Shown here: positions 50,071 through 60,900 of the stretch, in pieces | Layout of the letters: each line of letters starts with the position of its first letter | Position numbering within the stretch: the stretch's first letter is position 1 | DNA from: Xylaria sp. FL1777 | Lineage: Eukaryota > Ascomycota > Sordariomycetes > Xylariales > Xylariaceae | Direction: 5' to 3' | Assembly: GCA_022578965.1 (NCBI GenBank) | Contig: MU400567.1 | Location: 124,001-188,000, forward strand | Length of the DNA stretch: 64,000 bases | Notes under the pieces: model-generated | Told to the model about the DNA's origin: nothing | Databases searched by the model: none | Seen by the model: only the letters and a program-made list of their open reading frames with translations | Translations under genes and position numbers: made by a program

Positions 50071-50710
50071 AACGCAGTTAAAATGCTTTTATAAATGCTA
50101 AAACATAAGCTACTTTTAAAAGCAGTAAAAAAAACAAAAAAGAACTTATAGAACTTAATAGTTACAAAAAAATAAAGCAAACTTTAGCTAAGAAAGATTA
50201 AAGGTAAAAGGGATTTAGTGATTATAAGCGTATTAAAATAAGCTAAAAGCAGCTATATTTTAATAAAAAAAGATTAAAATAAAGTAAAGTAGCTATATAA
50301 GCTAATTAAATAAAAGAATATAGATATTATTACAGAAATATTTCATTATACTAGGTTTATTAAATACTTTAAATGTAAGAAAATAAGTTATAACTTATAT
50401 ATTTAAGCAATTAAGTAATGTATAAATTAAGAAATAAAACGATTAATTAAAGCATAATATATTAATATAAATAAAACAACTATGGCTAACTTTTGTGATA
50501 ATTTTTCGTATTTTTAAAGCTAGTGCTTTAAAATTTAGCGTAACACTATATCTTTATTTTTACTAAGAGCTTTTTTTGCTTTTTATAATACGTTGTTTAT
50601 GTAAGGAACTTATGTTTTTTAATATTATTTGCTGCAAAACTATTAATAATTGTACACTAAAACATTCCGTTTTTTAAATAAAGCAACTGTAGTATTAGCT
50701 ATTCTAATAG

Positions 50711-50760
50711 TTCTTGTTTTTGTTTTTGTTTTTATTTTTGTTTTTGTTTTTGTTTTTGTG
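50711..50760 (+). repeat. (GTTTTT)n microsatellite
   Basis: About eight GTTTTT units with one ATTTTT variant, plausibly a G-to-A transition. Confidence 0.9.
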
Positions 50761-53700
50761 CTAGTTAATTAACAGCTTTAAACAGAAGCTCTTTAGGTTA
50801 AATGTATTAACTAAAGCTATAAAGATTAATAATCGTAGTACCGGGCTTTAAAAAACTAGCCGCTTTAGCTTTAATAGCAAAATTAAGCAATTAAAATAAA
50901 ATGTTGCTAAAGTATTGTTTAAAACATTTTTGGATAATAGTTTGCTTAAACAGTATATATAAAGCAGCAGTATACTTGTTTATACTATTGTTTTAAAAGA
51001 TTTAGCTTAAGCAACCTAAAAAAGTATTACTAAGCGTAGAACTAAAACAGCAAAACTTTTATATAATAGCAATTAAATAATTTATGTTATTCTATAAACT
51101 ACTATACGATCTTAAGTTTTAGTCCTAATATAACTTAGTACTGCTAAAGCTTAGTATAGCTATACTAAGGTTAAAAAAGCAAGCTATATTTTAACTTAAT
51201 TTTATAAGTAATAGCGCTTATTTTAGCAACTAAAACAAGAAATAACTTAACTAATTAGTATAACGTTATATTATTTCTATAATTGCCTGTTGTAGTAATA
51301 TTTCTTAAACACTACTACTTAACGCTGTTAAGAATATACTTATATAAAACAAGGCTTTGCTTAGCGTAGCAACGTTTTTTTGCTTTGCTATATTAATATA
51401 TAGCTTTGTTTACCTTAATTAATTAGCTATAAGTTGTTTCTTTATAGCTAGCTTTCTTTAAAGCGTTATATATAAGCCGAACGTAGCATAATTTAATAAA
51501 CCTCTTTTGTTAAAGAAAGCACGCGTAAATTTAAAAACGTATAAACTACATAACTAATTCGTTTTTTAAATTAGGCTTTTGCTTTTTTGCTAGATTTATA
51601 CTAGGTTTATTTGTAATACATAAAAAGCATAAGCAAAATTTTAGCAAACTTAGTTAGCGCGTTGCAAGTTAAACAAAAAGTTTTAATATATTGCTTGTTT
51701 AGTTTGCTTATAGTAAATTAATAAGCTTTAATAATAACAGCCTTAAGTTGTATGTATTAATATAACAAAGAACTAAGCCTTATAGAGGTCCTTTTATAAA
51801 GCTGTGCTAATTTGTTAGTTGTTTAAAATAAGGTTGCTAAACATAACAGAAGCAAAAACTAGTGCTGCATTAATTAGCAATATAACAAAGCATAGCTTAG
51901 CTTTAATCTTGTTAGTAGCTAGAAATTTATTTTAAAATAATATATTTTAAGAAAGTAATATAATAGTTTAAAAATAATGCGCTAAGTATAACATATAACA
52001 GAACATATTTTAATTTGTTTTGCGTTTTAGTTATACTTTAACAAAGTTTAATAAGTGTTTTACTAGCATGCATGCTTATTTATTAAAGTTAAAATTAAGC
52101 ATATAACGCTTACTAAGTTAATGCGTATTTTATTAGCTTTTAAAAAAGATAGCTAAATTAACTAAACTTAAAAACATAAGCTTACTATTAATGCTTTATT
52201 TTATAAAGCACATAGTTGTGTCTTTGTACTAATATTTAAGCCTTATTATAACTATTTATATATTAGCTTTTACTTTACTAGCAATTTAGTTTAAGAAACC
52301 TTAATTAATTTCTAGCGTGTTATGTTTTATTTTTGTAATTTTAGGTAAATTTTTTTTAGCTTTTTAGCTTTAACTTTTGTTTTGCTGTTTAAGAAGCATT
52401 TTTGTATATAGCTTAAGGAAATCGGTTATTAAACAGCAAGCGTTATTTACTATTACGCAATATAGTTACTAACGTGTAGCTTTTAACTAAACGAAGTAAA
52501 GTAAAACAATAGTAAAAAAAGGGAGAAAAAAGTAATACAACAAGCATAAGTAAATAAACAGCAAAGCAACGTAATATAAAAAAAATACGTACTTTAGTAG
52601 TAATTGCAATATGCTATAATATTTAAAGCTAATTGTACTTATAGAGAATAAAAAGAAAAACAGCAATACTAGAGGTTTTAATATATAGCAATTACGTTTT
52701 GCGTATAGTTATAATACTAAGGCAAAAAATAAAAGCTTAGCAGCAAAGTAAGTAAAAGTAAAGCTTAAAAAATAAAGTATAATGCGCTTACGATTTTAAA
52801 GTATATTACAAAGAAAATATAACTAGCTAAATCTAAAAATGCAAAGGAATATATATATATAAGTAGCTAAAGTAAGTTTAGTAGTACCTATAAAAACTCT
52901 ACTTTTGTTTTTATAAGTAAAGTACTTAGTAGCTTATGTAAATTTAATAAACTACACTTGCTTTAAAATACTAAATAAACTAATGTAGCACGCTTTATAG
53001 CTATTATTTTATATTTTACCTAAGTATTTATTAATGTTTTTTTTTTGCTTTTGTTTCGTTTTAATTTTAGTAAGGTCTAAATTGTTTTATAAATAAGGTT
53101 TATTGTTTTAAATATATAATGCTACGCATTAATAATATATAATAGCCTTTTGCTACGCTTACTTTTACTAATTATACCTTAAAGCAAGCTATAGCTATAT
53201 TAGTTTTTATATATTAACATTTTTAAAAAAAAAAGTTACTAAAGCAGCTAATAGTACTTTTAAACAAGCATTAAGTAATAAAAGTAATTATTTTGCAAAG
53301 GTTTTACGTTTATTGCTGCATTAGCTAAACAGTTAAACTTAACAACAAAACTTTGCGTTATATTTAATTATAAAAGATTAAACTTTTACAAAAAAGAAAT
53401 TTAACTGTACGTTATATTACTTTATATTTAGTTATATAATTTATGTTAGTTTTTTAGTTAGCATTACTTGCTTTAGCAGGTTTAACTTTATAAGCATACT
53501 TATTATACACCTTAGAATTATTATTTTTTTAGTTTTTTTAACAAGTAAGATGTTTTACTTATGTATAGCAGCAAAAGCAAAGCTAATTTAGCTAAACATT
53601 TAAATATTTGCTTAGTTTATTTTATTGCTTTTTATAACGATTATCATAACTATATTAAAAAAGCTTTTTTGCTTTAACTTTACGCTATATGCTTACTTTA

Positions 53701-54340
53701 GGCGTTAAAAACAGCAGTAGCTTAAAAATAGCACTGTTTTGCAATAAGTAGAAGTTATAACAAAGCAAAGCTAAGCACTTCTTTAGCAATTCTAGTGCTG
53801 CCTTTTTATGCAAAACTTAAACCTGTTTAATTTTTTACGTATTATAGCTTTATAAATACTAGCTAAAGCATAAAATATATAATACTTAAGCTTTGGCAGC
53901 ATAAATTAAATAGCATAAATATATTAAAGCTTATAAACTAATAGTATTAAATCTTTAACGCGATTATTTTATATTTAATAGCGTTAATAAGTAGTAATTA
54001 TTGCTAAATTAAGTAAGCTTTTTTAGTTTTTATGTTACGTTTGCTTTATTTATTTTATTAAAGCACTAGATTTATATATAGCTACTAAAGTGTTTTAAAT
54101 CTTTATGTTTATATAATAAAACGTAGCTATAGCTTAAAATATAATGGATTATATATAAGGTATTAAGTTTTTAAAGCTTAAAAAGCAGAAAAAATAGCAA
54201 TACTTTTCTAGTTTTTGCTTTTTTCTTTTTTTAGCTATGCTACTTTAACTTATTTTAGCTACTAGTTATTAAAAAATCTAATAGTAGCGTTATATTAAGC
54301 AAATCATGTAGTTTAAAAAAAGTAATTAATAGTTAATTAG

Positions 54341-54371
54341 TATTTTGCTATATTAATCTATATAAAAGGTA
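54341..54371 (+). repeat. short direct duplication, copy 1 (partner 54733-54763)
   Basis: TATTTTGCTATATTAATCTA followed by TATAAAAGGTA matches 54733-54763 with transition differences and one small gap. It may be two remnants of one short element 390 bp apart. Confidence 0.55.
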
Positions 54372-54374
54372 TAT

Positions 54375-54400
54375 TATAAACTATAAATTTATAGTTTATA
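54375..54400. repeat. perfect 26-bp palindrome
   Basis: TATAAACTATAAA followed by its exact reverse complement with no loop. It is AT-only apart from one C and one G. Its meaning is unknown. Confidence 0.85.
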
Positions 54401-57186
54401 GCATAAGTAAATATAGCAATTTATGTATGCTATTTTAGCACATATATGTTAAACGTGCGATTGCATAAAGCTTATTTAATAATTCGAGCTATTTTTACGT
54501 ATTTTTTTTTATTTTTTCTAGCTTTAATATAAGGTTGATTTTTTTAAGTTAAACAAGAATACTTTATACTGCGCTATATATTAGGCTTACAAAAAAGTAC
54601 CCGCGGATTAGCTGCAAATTGTAAACGTATAACTATAAGTAGAATTTAATAACCGTATTAAAAATAGGGCTTTATTTACAAAATAAATTTGTATAAAAAC
54701 CGCTTGGTTTTATATTAAAAAAGGTAACAATATATTTTGCTATACTAATTTATATAAAAAAGTACAGATTTATTACTAATTTACTTTTTTAAAAATATAT
54801 AATTTGCTAGCGTTACGCTACTATTAAACATTCTTGCAACATATAAAGTTTATTAAGCTATATAGCTTCTTTTTTTGCATATTTATCTTATATTTAGCTA
54901 TATGTACAAAAACTTATCTTTTGATTTAGCTACTTTTTTTTTTCTTTTTTTTATATTTAAGCACTTATATTTACTTTACTACTGCTAGCTATAACTTTAA
55001 TCGCTTTAAGTTGTTTATTTATTTTTTACTTTTTTATTTTATTTCAATATAGCGTATTAACTTTTTGCGCTAAAAGTATGTTTTAGCTTTTGGTTTTTAG
55101 CTGCTATAACTTTATTGCTAACTAACTTATATTTAAAAAGCTAAAGCTGCGTGTTGCTTTTTTCTTTTAACCTTGGTTTACTTTATTAATATATTGCTGC
55201 TTTAAAGTTACATTATAACATATTAACTTACTATAATAGCTTACCTATATAATGGCTCCTTTAAGCGATGCTTAAGCTCTTAAAAACAAAAAGTATGCTA
55301 GCTATAATGTAAGGATTAAAAAAATCGTTATATATTACAAAGTTAAAAACAAGCTTATAAAGTGCAAGTAAAGCTAGCATAAACATGCAGCAAAATAAAA
55401 ACTTAACTGCAAACTTTATAGCTAAAGCAAAGCAAATAAGCATTAAACGCCAGAAAAAATAAAAAAAAAAATAAAGAGCTACAAAAAAAAATATACTATT
55501 ATTATTAATTTTAATAGTAGCAAAAAAATGCATATATTTTAGCACAACGAACTTTTAAGGTAAGCTAATAGCTAAAGCAAGAACAACATTGCGTATATTG
55601 TTTTATTAGCTACTATAAACGCGCTTTTTAATAACCTATCTAAAATGCAGCGCATTTTTAACAATGCAAACAACCGTAATAATAAAATTTAAAGCTAGTT
55701 TTTAAGCAAAGCTACTAATTAAAAACAAAAATACTATATTAAACACAAAAAAAATAAACGCTATAAGTTAAATAACTAAAAGCTAAAATGCTATATTATA
55801 TATAAAGTTAATTAACGCAATAAATAAAATAACTTATAGCTGTTTTTATATTGGAAGCTTGCTTTGCTTGTAATAAATTCTATAATCTTTTGCTTTAATG
55901 CTTTGCTTTTTTAATGATTTATTATAACAATTGCTAAAATAGCACATAATGTTTTATTATAATAAGTTTATAGTTTAATATTTAGTTTTATATGAACTTA
56001 TATTAAAATAAAGCATAAGAACTATAAATATAGTATATTTAAGTTAGCGCTACTTAGTACTAGTTTATAAGCAAACAAACCTTTATAATTGCTACTAGTA
56101 ATGCTTTAATAAATATATAGGATAATAATTGTTTAGCGTTACGCTAAAGCTTATATTAACAAAAGGTTTTTAGTAAAAAATTTTTTTATATTTACTTACT
56201 AAGCAAAGGTTTTAAAGTAGCAAAAAAGCTTTAAAACTAATTAACAGTTATTTTTTTATAAAAATTATATGCTAGCTTTATAATTAATAGTATTTTTTCT
56301 TTTTTAGTATTTAGCATAACGCTAAACAATTATTATTTTAAAGACCTATAGTTAATAGTATAATTGTTACTTTATTAGCAAACAAGCAAAACTATATTGT
56401 GCTTTTTTAACTATTTTGTTTTAATATATTATTAATATAAACGAAGTTAACGCTTATAAACCTAGCATTTTTTTTAAGGTTATTAACTAACGCTACTATT
56501 TTTTTATTAAATAAAGCAAGCAACTTTAAAACAAAAAGCTAAAAGATTAACTTTAAACGTAAAAGTAGCTGCACTTTTACTTTATATAAAACTTGCTAGC
56601 TTTGTTTAAGCTTTTATAAATAACTACTTATTAAAATATTAAGTTCTTATTAGCAATATAACTGCAGTAAAGCTAACTTTAATAGTACTACTAGCAAAAT
56701 TAAGGAGCTTTAGTTCTTTACTTAAATATATAAAGTAAATAAAGCTATACTTAATAAGCGTATGTTTTTTATAGCTAAATTTTTAAACATACTTAAGCTA
56801 CTTAATAATGCTACTTATAATATATATTAACTAGCTAGTAAATAAAGCTAGTTTTTTTTAATTATTTAAAAGAAACTTAAATTACTTTTTAGCTCTAAGA
56901 TTAAAAAATAAAAAAGCAGCCGTTTTAAGAGGCTTTTAAAAAAAACACGCTTTTTTAATATTTTTATATTAAAAGTGTTTATTTTTAAAGTAAAATTAAG
57001 TTACTAAAAAGTAGCTGCTAAGCTATAGTTATAAGTAAAGGCATAATATTATTAATTCTTAAGTTTTTTTAAGAAGTATTAAAAAAGAACTTATTTTTAT
57101 ATAGTAAATATTAAACTGTTTTTTTATAATTAAGCTGTTTTTATTTTACTGCAACCTTAGTTCTTAATAATTTGCTAGCTAGCTAA

Positions 57187-57799
57187 CTTTTTAAATTGTT
57201 TTTTAAATTGTTTTTTAAATCACTTTTTAGATTGTTTTCTAAATTGTTTTTTAGATTACTTTTTAGATTGTTTTTTAGATTGTTTTTTAGATTACTTTTT
57301 AAATTGTTTTTTAGATTGTTTTTTAAATCACTTTTTAGATTGTTTTCTAAATTGTTTTTTAAATTGTTTTTTAAATTACTTTCTAGATTGTTTTCTAGAT
57401 TGTTTTTTAGATTACTTTTTAGATTGTTTTTTAGATTGTTTTCTAAATTACTTTCTAAATTGTTTTCTAGATTGTTTTTTAAATCACTTTTTAAATTGTT
57501 TTCTAAATTGTTTTTTAAATTATTTTCTAAATTACTTTTTAGATTGTTTTTTAGATTACTTTCTAGATTATTTTTTAAATTGTTTTTTAGATTGTTTTCT
57601 AAATTGTTTTCTAAATTGTTTTTTAGATTGTTTTTTAAATCACTTTTTAAATTGTTTTCTAGATTACTTTCTAGATTGTTTTCTAGATTGTTTTCTAAAT
57701 TACTTTTTAGATTGTTTTTTAGATTACTTTCTAGATTGTTTTCTAGATTGTTTTCTAGATCACTTTCTAGATTGTTTTTTAGATTACTTTTTAAATCAC
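57187..57799 (+). repeat. 12-bp tandem array, left arm (about 51 units)
   Basis: The unit is TTTTYTARATYR, in which variation is confined to C/T or G/A positions, plus an alternate junction where ATTG-TTTT becomes ATYA-CTTT. Because 12 is a multiple of 3 and no stop occurs in one phase, a continuous frame of 215 codons (57196-57843) arises. It has no initiator other than TTG and encodes only F, K, R, L and S, so it is not a gene. Confidence 0.95.
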
Positions 57800-58476
57800 G
57801 AAAACAATCTAAAAAACGATCTAGAAAACAATCTAAAAAGTGATCTAAAAAACAATTTAAAAAGTAATTTAGAAAACAATCTAGAAAACAATCTAAAAAA
57901 CGATCTAAAAAACAATCTAGAAAGTAATCTAAAAAATAATCTAAAAAGTAATCTAAAAAACAATTTAGAAAACAATTTAAAAAATAATCTAAAAAACAAT
58001 CTAAAAAACAATCTAAAAAGTAATCTAAAAAACAATCTAGAAAACGATCTAAAAAACAATCTAAAAAGTAATCTAGAAAACAATCTAAAAAACAATTTAA
58101 AAAGTAATCTAAAAAACAATCTAAAAAACAATCTAGAAAACAATCTAAAAAGTAATTTAAAAAACAATCTAAAAAACAATCTAAAAAGTAATCTAAAAAA
58201 CAATTTAGAAAACAATCTAAAAAGTAATTTAGAAAACAATTTAGAAAACAATCTAGAAAGTAATCTAAAAAACAATCTAAAAAACAATCTAGAAAACAAT
58301 TTAAAAAGTAATCTAAAAAACAATCTAGAAAACAATCTAGAAAGTAATTTAGAAAACAATCTAAAAAGTAATCTAGAAAACAATTTAGAAAACAATCTAA
58401 AAAGTGATTTAAAAAACAATCTAAAAAACAATTTAAAAAGTAATTTAGAAAACAATCTAAAAAACAATTTAAAAAG
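57800..58476 (-). repeat. 12-bp tandem array, right arm (about 56 units), inverted
   Basis: This is the reverse complement of the left-arm unit (AATCTAAAAAAC-type). It creates a mirror frame of 223 codons on the minus strand (58467-57796), likewise only F, K, R, L and S. It is about five units longer than the left array. Confidence 0.95.
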
Positions 58477-58698
58477 TTAACTAGCTAGCAAATTATTAAA
58501 AACTAAAGTTATAGCAAAATAAAAGCAGCTTAATTATAAAAAAACAGTTTAGTATTTATTATATAAAAATAAGTTCTTTTTTAATACTTTTTAAGAAAAC
58601 TTAAAAATTAATAATATTACGCTTTTATTTATAACTATAGCTTAATAGCTACTTTTTAATAACTTAACTTTACTTTAAAAATAAATACCCTTAATATA

Positions 58699-60012
58699 TA
58701 AAATAATAAGTTTTATGTTGCATTAATGCTTTTTATTAACATTAAGGTTTAAATTCTTTATAGTAACTTAGTTGCACTTTTTATTGCACAAATAATTTAA
58801 CATAAAAGCTACTTTTATGCAGTGCTTATTTAATTAAGCAGCACTATAGTTATTACATGCAGCTAAAATGCTTATATAAACCGCAAAAGCTTTTTATTTT
58901 ATAATTGCTAACAAGCAATAAAAAAGCAAAGTATTAAATAATATAATTACATATAAACCCTTAAGGTTTATATAGTAAAATTAATGTATATATATGGGCT
59001 ATTTTTATTAATTACTATTAAAAAGCCTTAAGAGCTAATTAACTAATGTACTAGCTATTAACCTTTTTACTACTTATTATATAACTATGTATGAGCTACT
59101 TATTTACTTTAAAATAATAACCTTTAACATAAAGTAATATATGTGCTATATACGTTTAGCGATTTTATAATGCTTGTTGCAATTATTATGTTTAAAAAAG
59201 GAAAAAAAAGTTAAGCGTTATATAAAATAATTAGTAAGTAAAGTAAAAAAAAAAATATTAAACGTTTATATATAGTTTAAAATTATTATATAAAAAGAAA
59301 TATAAAAGTTATAAAAATTATGATGTTTTTTTAGGAGTTAATATAATTACGTATTATTTTTGCTATTTTATATTTATTATAACTTTTTTTGTATAAAAGT
59401 ATTTCTTGACTTTTTTTTTTTAAGATCTTTGTACAAAAGTTGTTTAGCTTTTTTTTACAAAGGCCTTTACTTATATAAATAGCTGGTTTATAAATACTAA
59501 GGTTTCTAGTGCTTAGTTTAGTGTTTTTTTTTTAAACGCGTTAGCTGGATTATTTTTGCTGTTAATTTATTGTACCTCGGAGATTTCTCTTCTTTCGTAC
59601 AATTCTTTAAGTAATAAAATATTTATTATTAAACGTTTTTTTTAGGTAGCTCCTAGTTTAACCAAGCAATCATATAATAACTTTAAGTCTAAGCATAATA
59701 TAGTAAAAATAAAAAGTATTTCTAGTATAGTTATAATTTTTTAAAGCGTAGTACAAAAGGCTATAGCGCTATTAAAACCATTTATTATGCTGTATAATTT
59801 GCTAATTAATATACTTTTAGTTATTTACTTATACTTGCTAAAGTTTTAATATATAATATTTTCTTTAACTTTAAAAGTAAGATCTATTGTTATATAATAT
59901 TTAATTGCTAGCATAATAATAAATCTTAATTAAAAAGTTATGTTTATATTATTAGCAAAAAAACCGTTTATAAAAATAAGCAGCATTATATAGCAAAAAT
60001 TTAAAAGTATAA
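58699..60012. other. unassigned AT-rich DNA
   Basis: No gene seen. A G+C-richer patch at 59565-59600 (TGTACCTCGGAGATTTCTC, followed by TTTCGTACAATT) resembles words at 60418, 60730 and 60790. This suggests a less mutated element from about 59.5 to 60.9 kb. Confidence 0.4.
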
Positions 60013-60200
60013 ACGTTAATCCGCAGTTTTAATTGTTTATTTATATTAAAAGTATAAAAAAAAGTATAATATAGTAAATAAATTAGTATATTTAAAATAA
60101 CTAGAAATAAAAAAGTAAGCCTAAAGGTTAAAAAAAATAAATAATATATATAGCGCAAAAAGTAATATAAAGTGTACAATATTTACTTATTTTAACAATT
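60013..60200 (+). repeat. dispersed repeat, copy B (partner at 27.3 kb)
   Basis: Same orientation and block order as 27278-27463: TTAAAAGTATAAAAAAAAGT, AGTAAATAAAT, TAATATATATAG, TATAAAGTGTACAATATTTA, then AACAATTT. The minus-strand open stretch 59952-60179 runs through it and is a shadow. Confidence 0.6.
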
Positions 60201-60900
60201 TGCTATTTAATTTTCTAGTTTAGATTTTTAATATTAGCTAGTGCTAAGTTAATTACTTAAGCAGCAGTAGCTAGATCGTACGTTGCTTTTAGTTAGCAAA
60301 TATTGCTTATATAAGCACTATACGCACGCTATAAAACATATTGTTATGTAGCATCTTTTGTACAAGGGTTAATTAAAGCAAGCTAGCTTGCTTAGCTTTT
60401 TTGCGTTAACGTTATGTTTCTTTCGTATAATAGTGTAACTTAGCTACTGTTGAATTTAATAAGGTAATCTTGTTAAAGTACCTCTTTTGATTTTGCACAA
60501 AGCTTGGCCTTTTATAGCTTATGTTCCTTTTTCGTTAAGAATTCTGGTGTAGCAAAGCTAAACGTATTGTTTGTTTAAAAGCTTATAATGCTAAATTTGT
60601 GCGAAGGCCCTAATATAAACAGCAAACATGGATTGTACGTAGAAACTATTATGCTTAGTTTTTTATAATAGTGCTAGTAGTAAGTCTTAAACTAATATAG
60701 CCTTAATTTAGCTAGCCTATAAAGTGGTCGTACGAACTAAATAATTGTTTCTTTTAAATATTTTAACACAAGCTTTAATAGTAATTGTACGAAGATCTTT
60801 AATGTAAGCTTATCTTTTAATTAAACGTATGCTTGCATAATATTTAAAAGTTTGCCCAATGAGTTAAAATCACATATTAGCAACAGGCTTAATGCAAACA
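60201..60900 (-). pseudogene. moderately mutated minus-strand coding relic, unknown
   Basis: This part keeps more TG/CA steps than its neighbours. Read on the minus strand from about 60630 to 60420, one frame has only three stops, all TAA, in 70 codons. It contains FKQTIRLALLHQNS and YKRPSFVQNQKRYFNKITLL, a plausible protein. GTACGA words recur (60730, 60787). I recognise no family. A plus-strand reading of the same segment is also fairly open, so strand is uncertain. Confidence 0.3.

Larger units (their letters stand above)
50071..56964. other. unassigned AT-rich DNA (6.9 kb)
   Basis: I see no recognisable gene on either strand. The minus-strand open stretch 55261-55545 (94 codons) is extremely hydrophobic and Phe-rich and is best explained by T-rich DNA. 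Named sub-features are a (GTTTTT)n tract, a perfect palindrome and a short direct duplication, listed separately. Old transposons are likely but could not be identified. Confidence 0.45.
56965..58698. mobile_element. foldback-like element: inverted ends plus opposed 12-bp arrays
   Basis: The outer 222 bp on the left (56965-57186) and 222 bp on the right (58477-58698) are inverted copies with mostly transition differences. Shared landmarks are ATTTTTAAAGTAAA, AAGCTATAGTTATAA and TAATTTGCTAGCTAG. Between them lie two arrays of one 12-bp unit in opposite orientation meeting at 57799/57800. Long inverted repeats built from short tandem units are the hallmark of foldback transposons, known best from Drosophila. 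The arrays differ in length (about 613 and 677 bp), so this is not a simple mirrored assembly error. No transposase is inside, and no target duplication was clear. Confidence 0.75.

Noticed and set aside
29606..50760. inverted pair of hexanucleotide tracts as ends of one large element
   Set aside because: The (CAAAAA)n at 29.6 kb and (GTTTTT)n at 50.7 kb have unrelated flanks.
55261..55545. 94-codon hydrophobic minus-strand ORF as a membrane protein gene
   Set aside because: It is almost pure F/L/I/A/Y with no conserved pattern and lies in T-rich DNA where such frames arise by base composition.
57196..57843. 215-codon plus-strand ORF and 223-codon minus-strand ORF as real genes
   Set aside because: They are 12-bp tandem units read in a stop-free phase, start with TTG-type codons, use five amino acids, and mirror each other across the repeat centre.
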